From: Alphaproteobacteria bacterium
GTDB taxonomy: Bacteria > Pseudomonadota > Alphaproteobacteria > Rhizobiales > Aestuariivirgaceae
NCBI GenBank assembly: GCA_005884715.1
Contig: VAZZ01000034.1
Location: 1 to 17,859, forward strand
Direction: 5' to 3'
DNA length: 17,859 nucleotides
Positions 1 to 7,420 of the stretch are shown piece by piece. Position numbers and translations under genes: made by a program. The notes below the pieces were generated by a model. That model made no database searches and was not told the DNA's origin. It saw only the letters and a program-made list of their open reading frames with translations. Position 1 is the stretch's first letter. Every line of letters begins with the position of its first letter.

Positions 1-272
1 AAGCCGGTGCGCGAATGCACATAGAAGATGTAGGTGCGCCCGTTCCTCGTGGCGCGGAACGAATAGACCGTGGCGCCGCAATTCTTGGGCCTAACCGGAT
101 AATAGCCCATTTCGAGCACCATGTGCCGCGCCGTATCGCAGGAGAGCTTCCAGTTGTCATGGCTGCGGTGCTCGTGAATGTGCAGCTTGATCGTCTTCGC
201 TTCGGCGCCGGTGCTCGGCACGCCTAAGGCAAAAAGGCAAGCGATGATGGCGAGTATGGCGGCTATCTTCAT
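1..272 (-). CDS. small secreted protein of unknown function (partial, C-terminus beyond left edge)
   Basis: An open minus-strand frame starts at the ATG at 272-270 and runs without a stop to the left edge, giving 90 complete codons. The ATG is preceded by a GGAG Shine-Dalgarno sequence in the usual position. The first 25 residues form a classical signal peptide: MKIAA, then a hydrophobic stretch (ILAIIACLFALGV), ending at a GAEA-type cleavage site. The mature part is basic and rich in His and aromatic residues (KLHIHEHRSHDNWKL, then YIFYVHSRTG), with two cysteines in SCDTA and KNCGA that could form a disulfide. I do not recognise a named domain. It looks like a short conserved periplasmic protein, and function is unknown. 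It diverges from the radical SAM gene. Confidence 0.72.
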   Translation of the reverse strand, partial: MKIAAILAIIACLFALGVPSTGAEAKTIKLHIHEHRSHDNWKLSCDTARHMVLEMGYYPVRPKNCGATVYSFRATRNGRTYIFYVHSRTG

Positions 273-530
273 GGTCAACTCCAAGGTTGGTAAGCCCTAA
301 GATCGATTACGCTCGAGACATGAGCCCGAATTCCGCCCGCCGCGCAATTCATCAACCCAGTTAATGACTACCTTTTTGATAATAGTAGAAAATTTCAACT
401 TACGCCCCTTCCCATGCGAGTTCCAGACGATCTGCCAACTGACGCGCCTTTACCCAGGACAGGAATGGCATTAGGCTTCATCGGGGATACCTTTTCATGC
501 CAGCAATGGCGGCACACCAGGGGGAAACCA

Positions 531-2324
531 ATGGCCAACGCCAACGCAGCGTCCTTGACCGTCGTGATGATCAAGCCTTCGCGATATGACGACGATGGCT
601 ATCCAATCACCTGGTACCGTTCGATCATTCCCTCGAACACGCTCGCCGCACTCTACGGCCTGGGCCGCGATTGCGCGCGGCGCAAGGTGCTTGGCGAGGA
701 TGTCGAAATCATCCTCGAACCCTACGATGAGACCAATCGGCGGGTAAGCCCGCGAAAGATCATTGCGGCGCTGAAGCGGCGCGGCGGCAAGGCGCTGATC
801 TGCCTGGTGGGCGTGCAGTCGAACCAATTTCCGCGCGCCGTCGATCTGGCCCGGCCTTTCCTTGCTGCCGGACTTCCGGTCGGCCTCGGCGGCTTCCACA
901 TTTCCGGTTGCATTTCGATGCTGCCGGAACTGCCGCGCGAGATCGTGGCCGCCAAGGAGGCGGGCATTTCGCTGTTCGCCGGCGAGGCCGAGGACGGCCG
1001 CTTCGATGAAATTCTTTGCGATGCCTGGGCGGGCAAACTCAAGCCCGTCTACAACTATCTCGATCATCTGCCGGGCCTCGAGGGCCAGCCCTTTCCAACG
1101 CTTCCGGCTTCCGAATTGCGGCTCAGCCTCAACAGCCGGTCGAGCTTTGATCTTGGCCGCGGTTGCCCGTATCAGTGCTCGTTCTGCACCATCATCAATG
1201 TGCAGGGGCGCAAGAGCCGGTTCCGCACGCCCGACGATCTCGAGGCGATCGTGCGCGAGAATGCCGCGCAAGGCATCGATCGCTTCTTCATCACCGATGA
1301 CAATCTGGCGCGTAACAAGAATTGGGAAGGTTTCTTCGACCGGCTGATCCTGCTCCGCCAGGAGCACGGGCTCAGGGTCAAGCTGATCATCCAGGTCGAT
1401 ACCCAGTGCCACCGTATTCCCAATTTCATCAGGAAAGCAGCTGAGGCCGGCGTGAAGCGCGCCTTCATCGGGCTCGAGAACATAAATCCCGATAATCTTA
1501 TCGCCGCCAACAAGCGGCAGAACAAGATTACCGACTACCGCACCATGCTGCAGCGCTGGCGCGAGGCAGGTGTCTATACCTGGGCCGGCTACATTACGGG
1601 ATTTCCCGCTGATTCAAAGAAGTCGATCCTCCGCGATGTCGAGATCATCAAGAAGGAATTGCCAGTGGATCTCCTGGAGCTGTTTTTCCTGACGCCGCTG
1701 CCCGGTTCCGAGGACCATCGCAATGCGCTTCGCCGCGGCGAGTGGATGGACGGCGATCTCAACAAATACAACCTGCACCACCGCGTCACCCATCACTCCA
1801 AGATGAGCGATAAGGAGTGGGAAGAGGCCTATGACGCGGCTTGGAAGAGCTACTATTCCAACGAACACATCGAGACCGTGGCGCGCCGCCATGCAGCACT
1901 CGAGGGCCGCAGCCCTAAAGCCGTCGTGAACTACATGATGGAATTCAAGGCGGTCTACGACATCGAGCGCATTCATCCGCTGGAAGGCGGCATCGTGCGC
2001 CTCAAATACCGCACTGACCGGCGGCCGGGCATGGGCTTCGAATGGCCGGGCGTATTCCACCTCAGAATGGCCGGCGAGTCAGTGTGGAAACTGTGGCGTT
2101 ATGGGCGCCTGTTCCTCGACGGCTATCGCATCATCAAAAGGGTGAAAGCCGACCCGCAGCGCGCAGCCTATATGGATACGGCACTTACTCCGGCGGCGGA
2201 GGACGATTTCGAACATCTCACCTTGTTCACCGAAACCGCCGGCGCCGAAGCCGCGATTGCCCGCAAGAAGACGCAGGACAGGATCCGCGTCGAGTTTGGT
2301 TCGGCAGCGAAGCCCGCAGCATAG
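531..2324 (+). CDS. B12-binding-type radical SAM protein
   Basis: A 597-residue protein starting at ATG 531, chosen because AGGGGG lies just upstream and MANANAASLTVVMIKPSR begins the domain; an upstream in-frame ATG at 414 lacks a ribosome site. Residues 1-200 look like a cobalamin-binding (Rossmann-like) domain, with VGLGGFHISG and FAGEAEDGR typical of such radical SAM proteins. The radical SAM cluster motif CPYQCSFC has its cysteines at 212, 216 and 219, preceded by DLGRG. Later motifs are FFITDDN, AFIGLENINPDNL and ELFFLTPLPGSEDH. The C-terminal 150 residues are charged and include RRPGM. Family members use S-adenosylmethionine and a 4Fe-4S cluster, often for methylation or other difficult bond chemistry. 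The substrate cannot be inferred, and no biosynthetic partner lies next to it. Confidence 0.88.
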   Translation: MANANAASLTVVMIKPSRYDDDGYPITWYRSIIPSNTLAALYGLGRDCARRKVLGEDVEIILEPYDETNRRVSPRKIIAALKRRGGKALICLVGVQSNQFPRAVDLARPFLAAGLPVGLGGFHISGCISMLPELPREIVAAKEAGISLFAGEAEDGRFDEILCDAWAGKLKPVYNYLDHLPGLEGQPFPTLPASELRLSLNSRSSFDLGRGCPYQCSFCTIINVQGRKSRFRTPDDLEAIVRENAAQGIDRFFITDDNLARNKNWEGFFDRLILLRQEHGLRVKLIIQVDTQCHRIPNFIRKAAEAGVKRAFIGLENINPDNLIAANKRQNKITDYRTMLQRWREAGVYTWAGYITGFPADSKKSILRDVEIIKKELPVDLLELFFLTPLPGSEDHRNALRRGEWMDGDLNKYNLHHRVTHHSKMSDKEWEEAYDAAWKSYYSNEHIETVARRHAALEGRSPKAVVNYMMEFKAVYDIERIHPLEGGIVRLKYRTDRRPGMGFEWPGVFHLRMAGESVWKLWRYGRLFLDGYRIIKRVKADPQRAAYMDTALTPAAEDDFEHLTLFTETAGAEAAIARKKTQDRIRVEFGSAAKPAA

Positions 2325-2388
2325 AGGCCTTTACTCCGGACTTGCATCATTCTCGCCTTTTCCCACAGGGCGACTGCTGTCCGAGAAG

Positions 2389-2428
2389 TGTTCACGATGT
2401 CTCCGAACGGTTGTCCATCATGTCTCCG
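2389..2428. repeat. 17-bp direct repeat pair, possible insertion-sequence end relic
   Basis: TGTTCACGATGTCTCCG (2389-2405) and TGTCCATCATGTCTCCG (2412-2428) agree at 14 of 17 positions and are spaced 23 bp apart. Tandem repeats of this style at helical spacing are typical of transposase-binding ends, and the motif resembles terminal sequences I recall from rhizobial insertion sequences. No transposase fragment is visible nearby, so this is at most a relic. Confidence 0.35.
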
Positions 2429-2450
2429 GTCCAAACGGGCGGGAGCGCCG

Positions 2451-2577
2451 CTAAACAATGAACTAAACTTTTCTGTTCAGTAACTTACCGTATTGCAGCG
2501 AATTTTGCTTCGCAAATGCACTACAACCCGCTTGCATTGTTTAGTAATATGTAGTTTAGTAAACAAAATTACTAAAC
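2451..2577. promoter_or_regulatory. probable operator/promoter region of the ABC-dha operon
   Basis: GTTTAGTAA occurs at 2539-2547 and 2554-2562 as direct repeats 15 bp apart. Its exact reverse complement TTACTAAAC lies at 2569-2577, so the second and third copies form a palindrome with 9-bp arms and a 6-bp spacer. Two related half-sites, CTAAAC at 2451-2456 and ACTAAAC at 2462-2468, lie upstream. The arrangement is about 100 bp before the binding-protein start, where a sugar-responsive repressor would act. The cognate regulator is not obvious in the window; a ROK or similar sugar repressor is a guess. Confidence 0.55.
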
Positions 2578-2673
2578 AAAGAAATTCGGCAATGGCCTTT
2601 AGGGTTCATGCCGAAGCGCATCGCGGAAGCCGCTTGGGCGTCCGGATGCGGGATGGAAACGGGAGGAGACCTC

Positions 2674-4005
2674 ATGAAGACTATGCTGAAGACGGGAGCG
2701 GCGTTCGGTCTTGCCGCTTTTATTGCCGCTGTCGGCCAGACCAGGGCCGAAGCGTCGGAACTGACCTTATGCTGGGCGGCCTGGGATCCGGCCAACGCGC
2801 TTGTCGAACTGTCGAAGGACTTCGAGAAGCAGACCGGTATCACCATGAAATTTGAATTCGTGCCCTGGCCGAATTTCGCTGACCGCATGCTGAATGAGCT
2901 GAATTCGGGCGGCAAGCTGTGCGATCTCATGATCGGCGATTCGCAATGGATCGGCGGCTCCGCCGAGAACAAATATTATGTGAAGCTCAATGATTTCTTC
3001 GACAAGGAAGGAATCAAGATGTCGGACTTCGCCCCCGCCACCGTCTATGCCTATTCGACCTGGCCCAAGGGCACGCCCAATTATTGGGCGCTGCCGGCGA
3101 TGGGCGATGCTAATGGCTGGTTCTATCGCAAGGACTGGTTCGCCAGGCCCGAGCTTCAGGCCGAGTTCAAGGCCAAATACAACCGTGACTTGGCACCCCC
3201 CAAGACCTGGGACGAACTCAAGCAGGTGGCGGAATTCTTCCAGGGCCGCGACATCGACGGCAAGAAGGTCTATGGCGCGGCGATCTTCACTGAACGTGGA
3301 TCGGAAGGCATCACCATGGGAGCGACCTCGGCGCTCTATTCCTTTGGCTTCAAATATGAGACCGAACCCGGCTCCTATCGGATGGAAGGGGCGGTCAATT
3401 CGGATGATGCCGTAAAAGGCCTCGAATTCTACAAGTCGCTCTATAAATGTTGCACGCCGCCTGGTTACACCGACAGCTATATGACCGAAGGCCTTGACGC
3501 CTTCAAATCGGGCCAGGTCGCCATGATGATGAACTGGTTCGCCTTCATGCCGGGAATGTACAAGGACGAGAAGGTCGGCGGCGAGCATGTTGGCTTCTTC
3601 GTCAATCCGGCCGAGAAGGTCCCGGCCTCGACCTTGGGCGGCCAGGGCATGTCCGTCGTCGCCAATACCGGCAACATGGAAGGCGCGCTCGCTTACATCA
3701 AGTGGTTTGCGCAGCCCGAAGTGCAGAAGAAATGGTGGACGCTCGGCGGCTATTCCTGCCTCAATGCGGTGCTGAATGATCCCTCCTTCAAGAGCTCGCA
3801 GCCTTTCGCCGCCCAGTTCCTCGAAGCGATGGCGAATGTCCAGGACTTCTGGCAAGTGCCCTCCTATGCCTCGCTCCTCCAGGCCATGCAGAAGCGTCTG
3901 CATGACTATGTCGTCGCCGATAAGGGCACGGCCAAGGAAGCCCTCGACAAGCTGATCGTCGATTGGACCGAAGTCTTCAAGGAAGAAGGCAAGATCAGCA
4001 ACTAG
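2674..4005 (+). CDS. ABC transporter extracellular solute-binding protein (carbohydrate type)
   Basis: A 443-residue periplasmic binding protein of the carbohydrate-uptake (family 1) class. The start at ATG 2674 is set by GGAGGAG at 2662-2668 and by the signal peptide that follows (MKTMLKTGAAFGLAAFIAAV, cleavage near AEA at 25-27). Mature-protein motifs fit this class: LTLCWAAWDPAN at the N-terminus, CDLMIGDSQWIGG, YWALPAMGDANGWFYRKDW, SGQVAMMMNWFAFMPG, TLGGQGMSVVANTGN and AYIKWFAQPEVQKKWW. Length is normal and I see no lesion. It should capture the substrate and deliver it to the two permeases encoded downstream. Linkage to a dihydroxyacetone-type kinase suggests a short-chain ketose or polyol, or a sugar metabolised to one, but the sequence does not specify the ligand. 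Confidence 0.9.
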   Translation: MKTMLKTGAAFGLAAFIAAVGQTRAEASELTLCWAAWDPANALVELSKDFEKQTGITMKFEFVPWPNFADRMLNELNSGGKLCDLMIGDSQWIGGSAENKYYVKLNDFFDKEGIKMSDFAPATVYAYSTWPKGTPNYWALPAMGDANGWFYRKDWFARPELQAEFKAKYNRDLAPPKTWDELKQVAEFFQGRDIDGKKVYGAAIFTERGSEGITMGATSALYSFGFKYETEPGSYRMEGAVNSDDAVKGLEFYKSLYKCCTPPGYTDSYMTEGLDAFKSGQVAMMMNWFAFMPGMYKDEKVGGEHVGFFVNPAEKVPASTLGGQGMSVVANTGNMEGALAYIKWFAQPEVQKKWWTLGGYSCLNAVLNDPSFKSSQPFAAQFLEAMANVQDFWQVPSYASLLQAMQKRLHDYVVADKGTAKEALDKLIVDWTEVFKEEGKISN

Positions 4006-4014
4006 CATCCAGTA

Positions 4015-4137
4015 CCCTCCCCCTTGCGGGGAGGGTCGGCCCGCCGGGCCGGGGTGGGTATGTGGGTTATTCCAATGGCCCGTCTTGAACTTACCCCCAC
4101 CCCTAACCCCTCCCCGCAAGGGGGGAATAGAGGGGTG
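4015..4137. repeat. palindromic intergenic element (CCCCTTGCGGGGAGGG type)
   Basis: The gap between binding-protein and permease genes is mostly one inverted repeat. The left arm has CCCCTTGCGGGGAGGG followed by GGGGTGGG; the right arm has the reverse complement in the order CCCACCCC then CCCCTCCCCGCAAGGGG. A smaller GC palindrome (CGGCCCGCCGGGCCG) sits in the left arm. The transcript would fold into a strong stem-loop just after the binding-protein gene. Such elements are common in rhizobial intergenic regions and often protect the upstream mRNA from 3' decay, so the binding protein could be made in excess of the membrane parts. Confidence 0.8.
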
Positions 4138-4211
4138 AGAGTCCGCGACTTGACATCACACTGCGCTCCCGCCTCCGTGTAAGGCGGGATGCGCTCCACG
4201 AGCACCCAGAA

Positions 4212-5186
4212 ATGACCATGGTCACGACAGAAGAAGAAGCACAGGTGAGGGTCGCCGATCACGCGTCGCGGACGACTTCGCCGTCAGTGACAAGGCGGGT
4301 TCGCGGCCTTTCCGACAGGGCGATCGCTTGGGCTTTCATTGCGCCGACCATCCTGTTGCTGCTCGCCATCAACATCTTTCCCCTGATCTGGACGATATAT
4401 CTCTCTTTCACCAACTATCAGGCGAACCGTCCCAATCGGCCGATCACTCATGTCGGCACCAAATGGTATCAGGAGATATTGAATTCGCCCGATGTCTGGG
4501 CGGCGATGCAGGCGACCGCGCATTTCGTCTTCTGGACGATCCTGTTGCAGACGCTCATCGGTTTCGGCCTTGCCTATCTGATCGACCGCAAATTCAGGGG
4601 CCATGCCTTCTGGACGACCATCATCCTCATTCCGATGATGCTGTCGCCGGCCGTGGTCGGTAATTTTTGGAAATTCCTCTATCAGCCGCAGATTGGGCTC
4701 TTCAATTATATCGTCTCTTTCTTCACCGGCATTCCACCGTCTTCCTTCGAGATGCTGGGCTCGGTCTCGCTCTCACCCTGGTCGATCATCATTGTCGACA
4801 CCTGGATGTGGACGCCCTATGTGATGCTGATCTGCCTTGCCGGCCTGCGCTCCATTCCAGATTATATCTATGAGGCAGCCGAAGTCGACCGCGCCTCGCC
4901 ATGGCGGCAATTCTGGTCGATCACGCTGCCCATGGCACTGCCCTTCATCATGCTGGCGGTGCTGTTCCGCCGCATCGAGAATTTCAAGATGTTCGACATG
5001 GTCAATCTCCTGACTGGCGGCGGTCCGGGATCGACGACGGAAGTCGCCTCGATCACCTTGAAGCGTGAGGCCTTCGAGAAATGGCGCACCGGGTATTCCT
5101 CCGCTTTCGCCATCATTCTCTTCGTCGCCGTCTTCGGCCTCGCCAATATTTATGTGAAGGCGTTGAACCGGGTGAAGCAGAGATGA
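4212..5186 (+). CDS. carbohydrate ABC transporter permease 1
   Basis: A 324-residue inner-membrane permease of the MalF/UgpA type. A polar cytoplasmic N-terminus of about 35 residues is followed by about six hydrophobic segments (first AWAFIAPTILLLLAINIFPL). The cytoplasmic EAA loop that docks on the ATPase starts at residue 221 (YEAAEVDRASPWRQFWSITLP); the usual glycine after the aspartate is arginine. GGGPGSTTEVASITLKREAF near the C-terminus is typical of this subfamily. ATG 4212 is followed by a second in-frame ATG at 4218, and neither has a good Shine-Dalgarno sequence, possibly because the repeat element occupies the upstream gap. The stop overlaps the next start (ATGA), suggesting translational coupling. 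Confidence 0.9.
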   Translation: MTMVTTEEEAQVRVADHASRTTSPSVTRRVRGLSDRAIAWAFIAPTILLLLAINIFPLIWTIYLSFTNYQANRPNRPITHVGTKWYQEILNSPDVWAAMQATAHFVFWTILLQTLIGFGLAYLIDRKFRGHAFWTTIILIPMMLSPAVVGNFWKFLYQPQIGLFNYIVSFFTGIPPSSFEMLGSVSLSPWSIIIVDTWMWTPYVMLICLAGLRSIPDYIYEAAEVDRASPWRQFWSITLPMALPFIMLAVLFRRIENFKMFDMVNLLTGGGPGSTTEVASITLKREAFEKWRTGYSSAFAIILFVAVFGLANIYVKALNRVKQR

Positions 5187-6139
5187 GCCAGGTTCTCACC
5201 ACCGCCCATTCGGTCGTCGCACCCTCGCCCCTGTCGAAGCGCATCGCCGGCACGATCGTCATCCTCTATGCCGTCATATCGATGATCCCGCTCGCCTGGA
5301 TCCTGATGACCGGCTTCAAGACGCCGCCCGACTCGATCGCCTATCCGCCGAAATTGGTGTTCGATCCCTCGCTCGAGGGCTACTGCAATCTCATCACCAC
5401 CCGCACGCGCCAGACCCAGGACTACATCCAGTCGTTGGGCGCTCCCAAGACGACCTGTGATGAGATCACCCGCAAGCGCGACATGGTTATTGCCGGCCCA
5501 TCGAATTACCTGCCGCGCTTCTGGAATTCCCTCATCATCGCTTTCGGTTCCACCTTCTTCGCGGTCTCGCTCGGCGTGCTTTCGGCCTATGCCTTTTCGC
5601 GTTTCAAGATACCGCTGGCCGACGATCTCCTGTTCTTCATCTTGTCGACACGCATGATGCCGCCGATCGCCGTCGCCATCCCGATCTATCTTATGTATCG
5701 CGAACTCGGGCTCTCGGACACCAAACTTGGCATGATCCTGCTCTATACCGCCGTCAATGTGTCGCTCGCCGTCTGGCTGCTCAAGGGCTTCATCGACGAG
5801 ATCCCCAAGGAGTATGAGGAAGCCGCGATGATCGACGGCTATACGCGATTGCATGCCTTCTTCAAGGTCGTACTGCCGCAGGCAGCGACCGGCATCGCCG
5901 CCACCGCCATCTTCTGCCTGATCTTCGCCTGGAACGAATATGCCTTCGCGGTGCTCCTGACCTCGGGCGAAGCGCAGACGGCGCCGCCCTTCATCCCGAC
6001 CATCATTGGCGAAGGCGGCATGGACTGGCCGGCGGTCGGTGCCGGCACCACTTTGTTCCTCATTCCGCTTCTCGTCTTCACCGTATTGTTGCGCAAGCAT
6101 CTCCTGCGCGGCATCACTTTCGGAGCAGTGCGCAAATGA
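5183..6139 (+). CDS. carbohydrate ABC transporter permease 2
   Basis: A 318-residue permease of the MalG/UgpE type, the heterodimer partner of the preceding permease. The start ATG overlaps the upstream stop by four bases. The first membrane helix (IAGTIVILYAVISMIPLAWIL) leads into a periplasmic loop of about 60 residues with two cysteines (EGYCNLI, TTCDEITRKR), longer than in MalG and characteristic of this rhizobial subfamily as I recall it. STRMMPPIAVAIPIYL and the EAA loop (residues 213-215 in EEAAMIDGYTRLHAFFKVVL) follow, ending in LLRGITFGAVRK. No lesion is visible. The next small gene overlaps its stop by four bases. Confidence 0.92.
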   Translation: MSQVLTTAHSVVAPSPLSKRIAGTIVILYAVISMIPLAWILMTGFKTPPDSIAYPPKLVFDPSLEGYCNLITTRTRQTQDYIQSLGAPKTTCDEITRKRDMVIAGPSNYLPRFWNSLIIAFGSTFFAVSLGVLSAYAFSRFKIPLADDLLFFILSTRMMPPIAVAIPIYLMYRELGLSDTKLGMILLYTAVNVSLAVWLLKGFIDEIPKEYEEAAMIDGYTRLHAFFKVVLPQAATGIAATAIFCLIFAWNEYAFAVLLTSGEAQTAPPFIPTIIGEGGMDWPAVGAGTTLFLIPLLVFTVLLRKHLLRGITFGAVRK

Positions 6140-6324
6140 ACCACCTGATGAACCGGTTCCTTCGACTGCGCCGTGGCCCCTGGGAGAATCTGGCGACCAT
6201 CGTCATAGCGCTGGGCGTGCTGATGCTGCTCCAGCCTCTGTCGCTTACGCTTTATACCTATTCCTTTGCGACGATGCTTCTGGGCACGTTCATGTTCGTC
6301 ATCGTATCGAAATTCCCGGAGTGA
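6136..6324 (+). CDS. 62-residue small membrane protein of the ABC operon
   Basis: A 62-residue protein that starts inside the stop codon of the second permease (ATGA overlap). It is very likely real because of this coupling and because its ends are tight: the ATPase gene follows after three bases. A basic N-terminus (FLRLRRGPWENLA) precedes two hydrophobic segments at about 20-35 (IVIALGVLMLLQPLSL) and 40-57 (YSFATMLLGTFMFVIVS). Similar short proteins sit at this position in related rhizobial sugar importer operons, as I remember them, comparable in size and place to the small protein of the glycerol ABC system. Its function is not established; stabilising the permease pair is one possibility. 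Confidence 0.8.
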   Translation: MNHLMNRFLRLRRGPWENLATIVIALGVLMLLQPLSLTLYTYSFATMLLGTFMFVIVSKFPE

Positions 6325-6327
6325 GCG

Positions 6328-7394
6328 ATGGCGGAAATCCGCGTTGAAAACCTCAACAAGGCATTCGGCTAGTTCATCGCCGTGCGAGGCGAGAGCTTCA
6401 CCATCCCCGACGGCTCGTTCTTCTGCCTGCTCGGCCCCTCGGGCTGCGGCAAGACGACCACCTTGCGCATGATCGCAGGTCTTGAGCTTCCGACCTCGGG
6501 CCGCATCCTGCTCGGCGGCGAGGATGTCGCCTTCAAGCGGGCGTCGGAACGCGATATCGCTTTCGTGTTCCAGCTCTTCGCCCTCTATCCGCATATGAAT
6601 GTGCGCCGCAATATCGGCTTCCCGCTGCTGTGCCAGGGCGTTCCTTCCTCTGAGATCAAAGCGCGCGTCGAGGAGACGGCAAAGCTGCTCCGCATCGATC
6701 ATCTGCTCGACAAATCTGTCTCGGGGCTCGCCGGTGGTGATCGCCAGCGTGTGGCCTTGGGCCGCGCCATCGTGCGCCGCCCGCTCGCCTTCCTCATGGA
6801 TGAACCGCTCGGCACGCTCGATACGGAATTCCGCGACCTGATGTGCGAGGAGTTGCGCCATCTCCATGATCGCATCAAGGCGACGACTGTCTATGTGACG
6901 CATGACCAGCTCGAAGCCATGTCGATGGCCGATAAGATCGCCATCATGAATAACGGCCGGGTCGAGCAACTGGGCTCGCCTCAGGAGATCTATGATCGCC
7001 CGGCCACTCTGTTCGTCGCCGATTTCATCGGCTCGCCTTCGATGAACCTGATTCCGGTGGCGGATCGCCTGGCCAGGGGCGCCAGCGCGCTCTCGGTCTC
7101 GGGCGCCAGCATCGTGATTCCGGAGGAGCGCGGCCCGAACATATCCGCTTCGATGATGCTTCGGGGTATCGCGGCGAGATCTTCGGCACCGAATATCTCG
7201 GCACCATGCAGATCGTGACGGTGAAGGTGCCGCAGGGCCGCGTGAAAGTGAAGATGCCGGCAAGTCTTCATGTGACTTCCGGCGAGCAGGTGGGCCTGGC
7301 TTTCCTCGACGACCGGCTGTCGCTGTTCGACAAGGGATCGGGACGTGTAATCAGATCGGCGCTTCACGATGCGCGACCGACGGGGGGAAAATGA
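6328..7394 (+). pseudogene. ABC transporter ATP-binding protein 1, disrupted by a stop codon and a frameshift
   Basis: The gene starts at ATG 6328 (MAEIRVENLNKAFG), but codon 15 (6370-6372) is TAG. Beyond it the same frame encodes a complete nucleotide-binding domain: Walker A GPSGCGKT at conceptual residues 36-43, Q-loop FVFQLFALYPHM, signature GLAGGDRQRVALGRA, Walker B FLMDEP and H-loop VTHDQLEAM. LAGG instead of LSGG seems normal for this subfamily. At about 7121-7133 the frame shifts: VIPEE continues in the next frame as ARPEHIRFDDASGYRGEIF and the C-terminal TOBE-type domain to the TGA at 7392. Compared with relatives, about a dozen residues are also missing there. A GTG at 6382 might restart translation but lacks a ribosome site. 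TAG ends other genes here, so recoding is unlikely. Confidence 0.85.
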
Positions 7395-7420
7395 TGAAAC
7401 CGGCTGGATCAATGCAAGGC

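Larger units (their letters stand above)
2325..2673. other. gene-free leader region upstream of the ABC/dha cluster
   Basis: About 350 bases without a credible gene. It contains a pair of 17-bp direct repeats (2389-2428) that may be an insertion-sequence end, and a less GC-rich block from about 2451 to 2580 carrying the GTTTAGTAA half-sites. It also holds an imperfect AATGCA/TGCATT inverted pair (2515-2538) and, at the end, the binding-protein ribosome site. I see no clear rho-independent terminator for the preceding radical SAM gene. A weak promoter-like TTGCAT lies at 2533-2538, but I cannot identify a convincing -10 box. Confidence 0.6.

Noticed and set aside
15..227. A plus-strand open frame of 70 codons at the left edge
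   Set aside because: It has no ribosome site or recognisable features, and the opposite strand encodes a protein with a clear signal peptide and Shine-Dalgarno sequence.
273..530. A cobalamin riboswitch or promoter ahead of the radical SAM gene
   Set aside because: I found no recognisable B12-box or other aptamer element and no -35/-10 pair with acceptable spacing.
2767..4119. A long open frame of about 450 codons on the minus strand opposite the binding-protein gene (similar ones opposite permease/ATPase at 5839-7263 and ptsI at 10377-11726)
   Set aside because: They mirror the codon structure of well-recognised genes in GC-rich DNA, have no ribosome sites or recognisable domains, and would require full antisense overlap.
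6370..6372. TAG as a recoded sense codon (pyrrolysine or suppressor)
   Set aside because: TAG ends the radical SAM, binding-protein and dhaK genes in this window, no recoding machinery is visible, and the same gene carries a second, unrelated lesion.
6724..6765. LAGG instead of LSGG in the ATPase 1 signature as a further lesion
   Set aside because: As far as I remember, the GLAGGDRQRVALGRA form is usual in this subfamily of rhizobial importer ATPases.
7206..7394. A separate small gene beginning MQIVTVKVPQG
   Set aside because: It is the C-terminal domain of ATPase 1 in the shifted frame; homology begins upstream at ARPEHIRF and there is no ribosome site.
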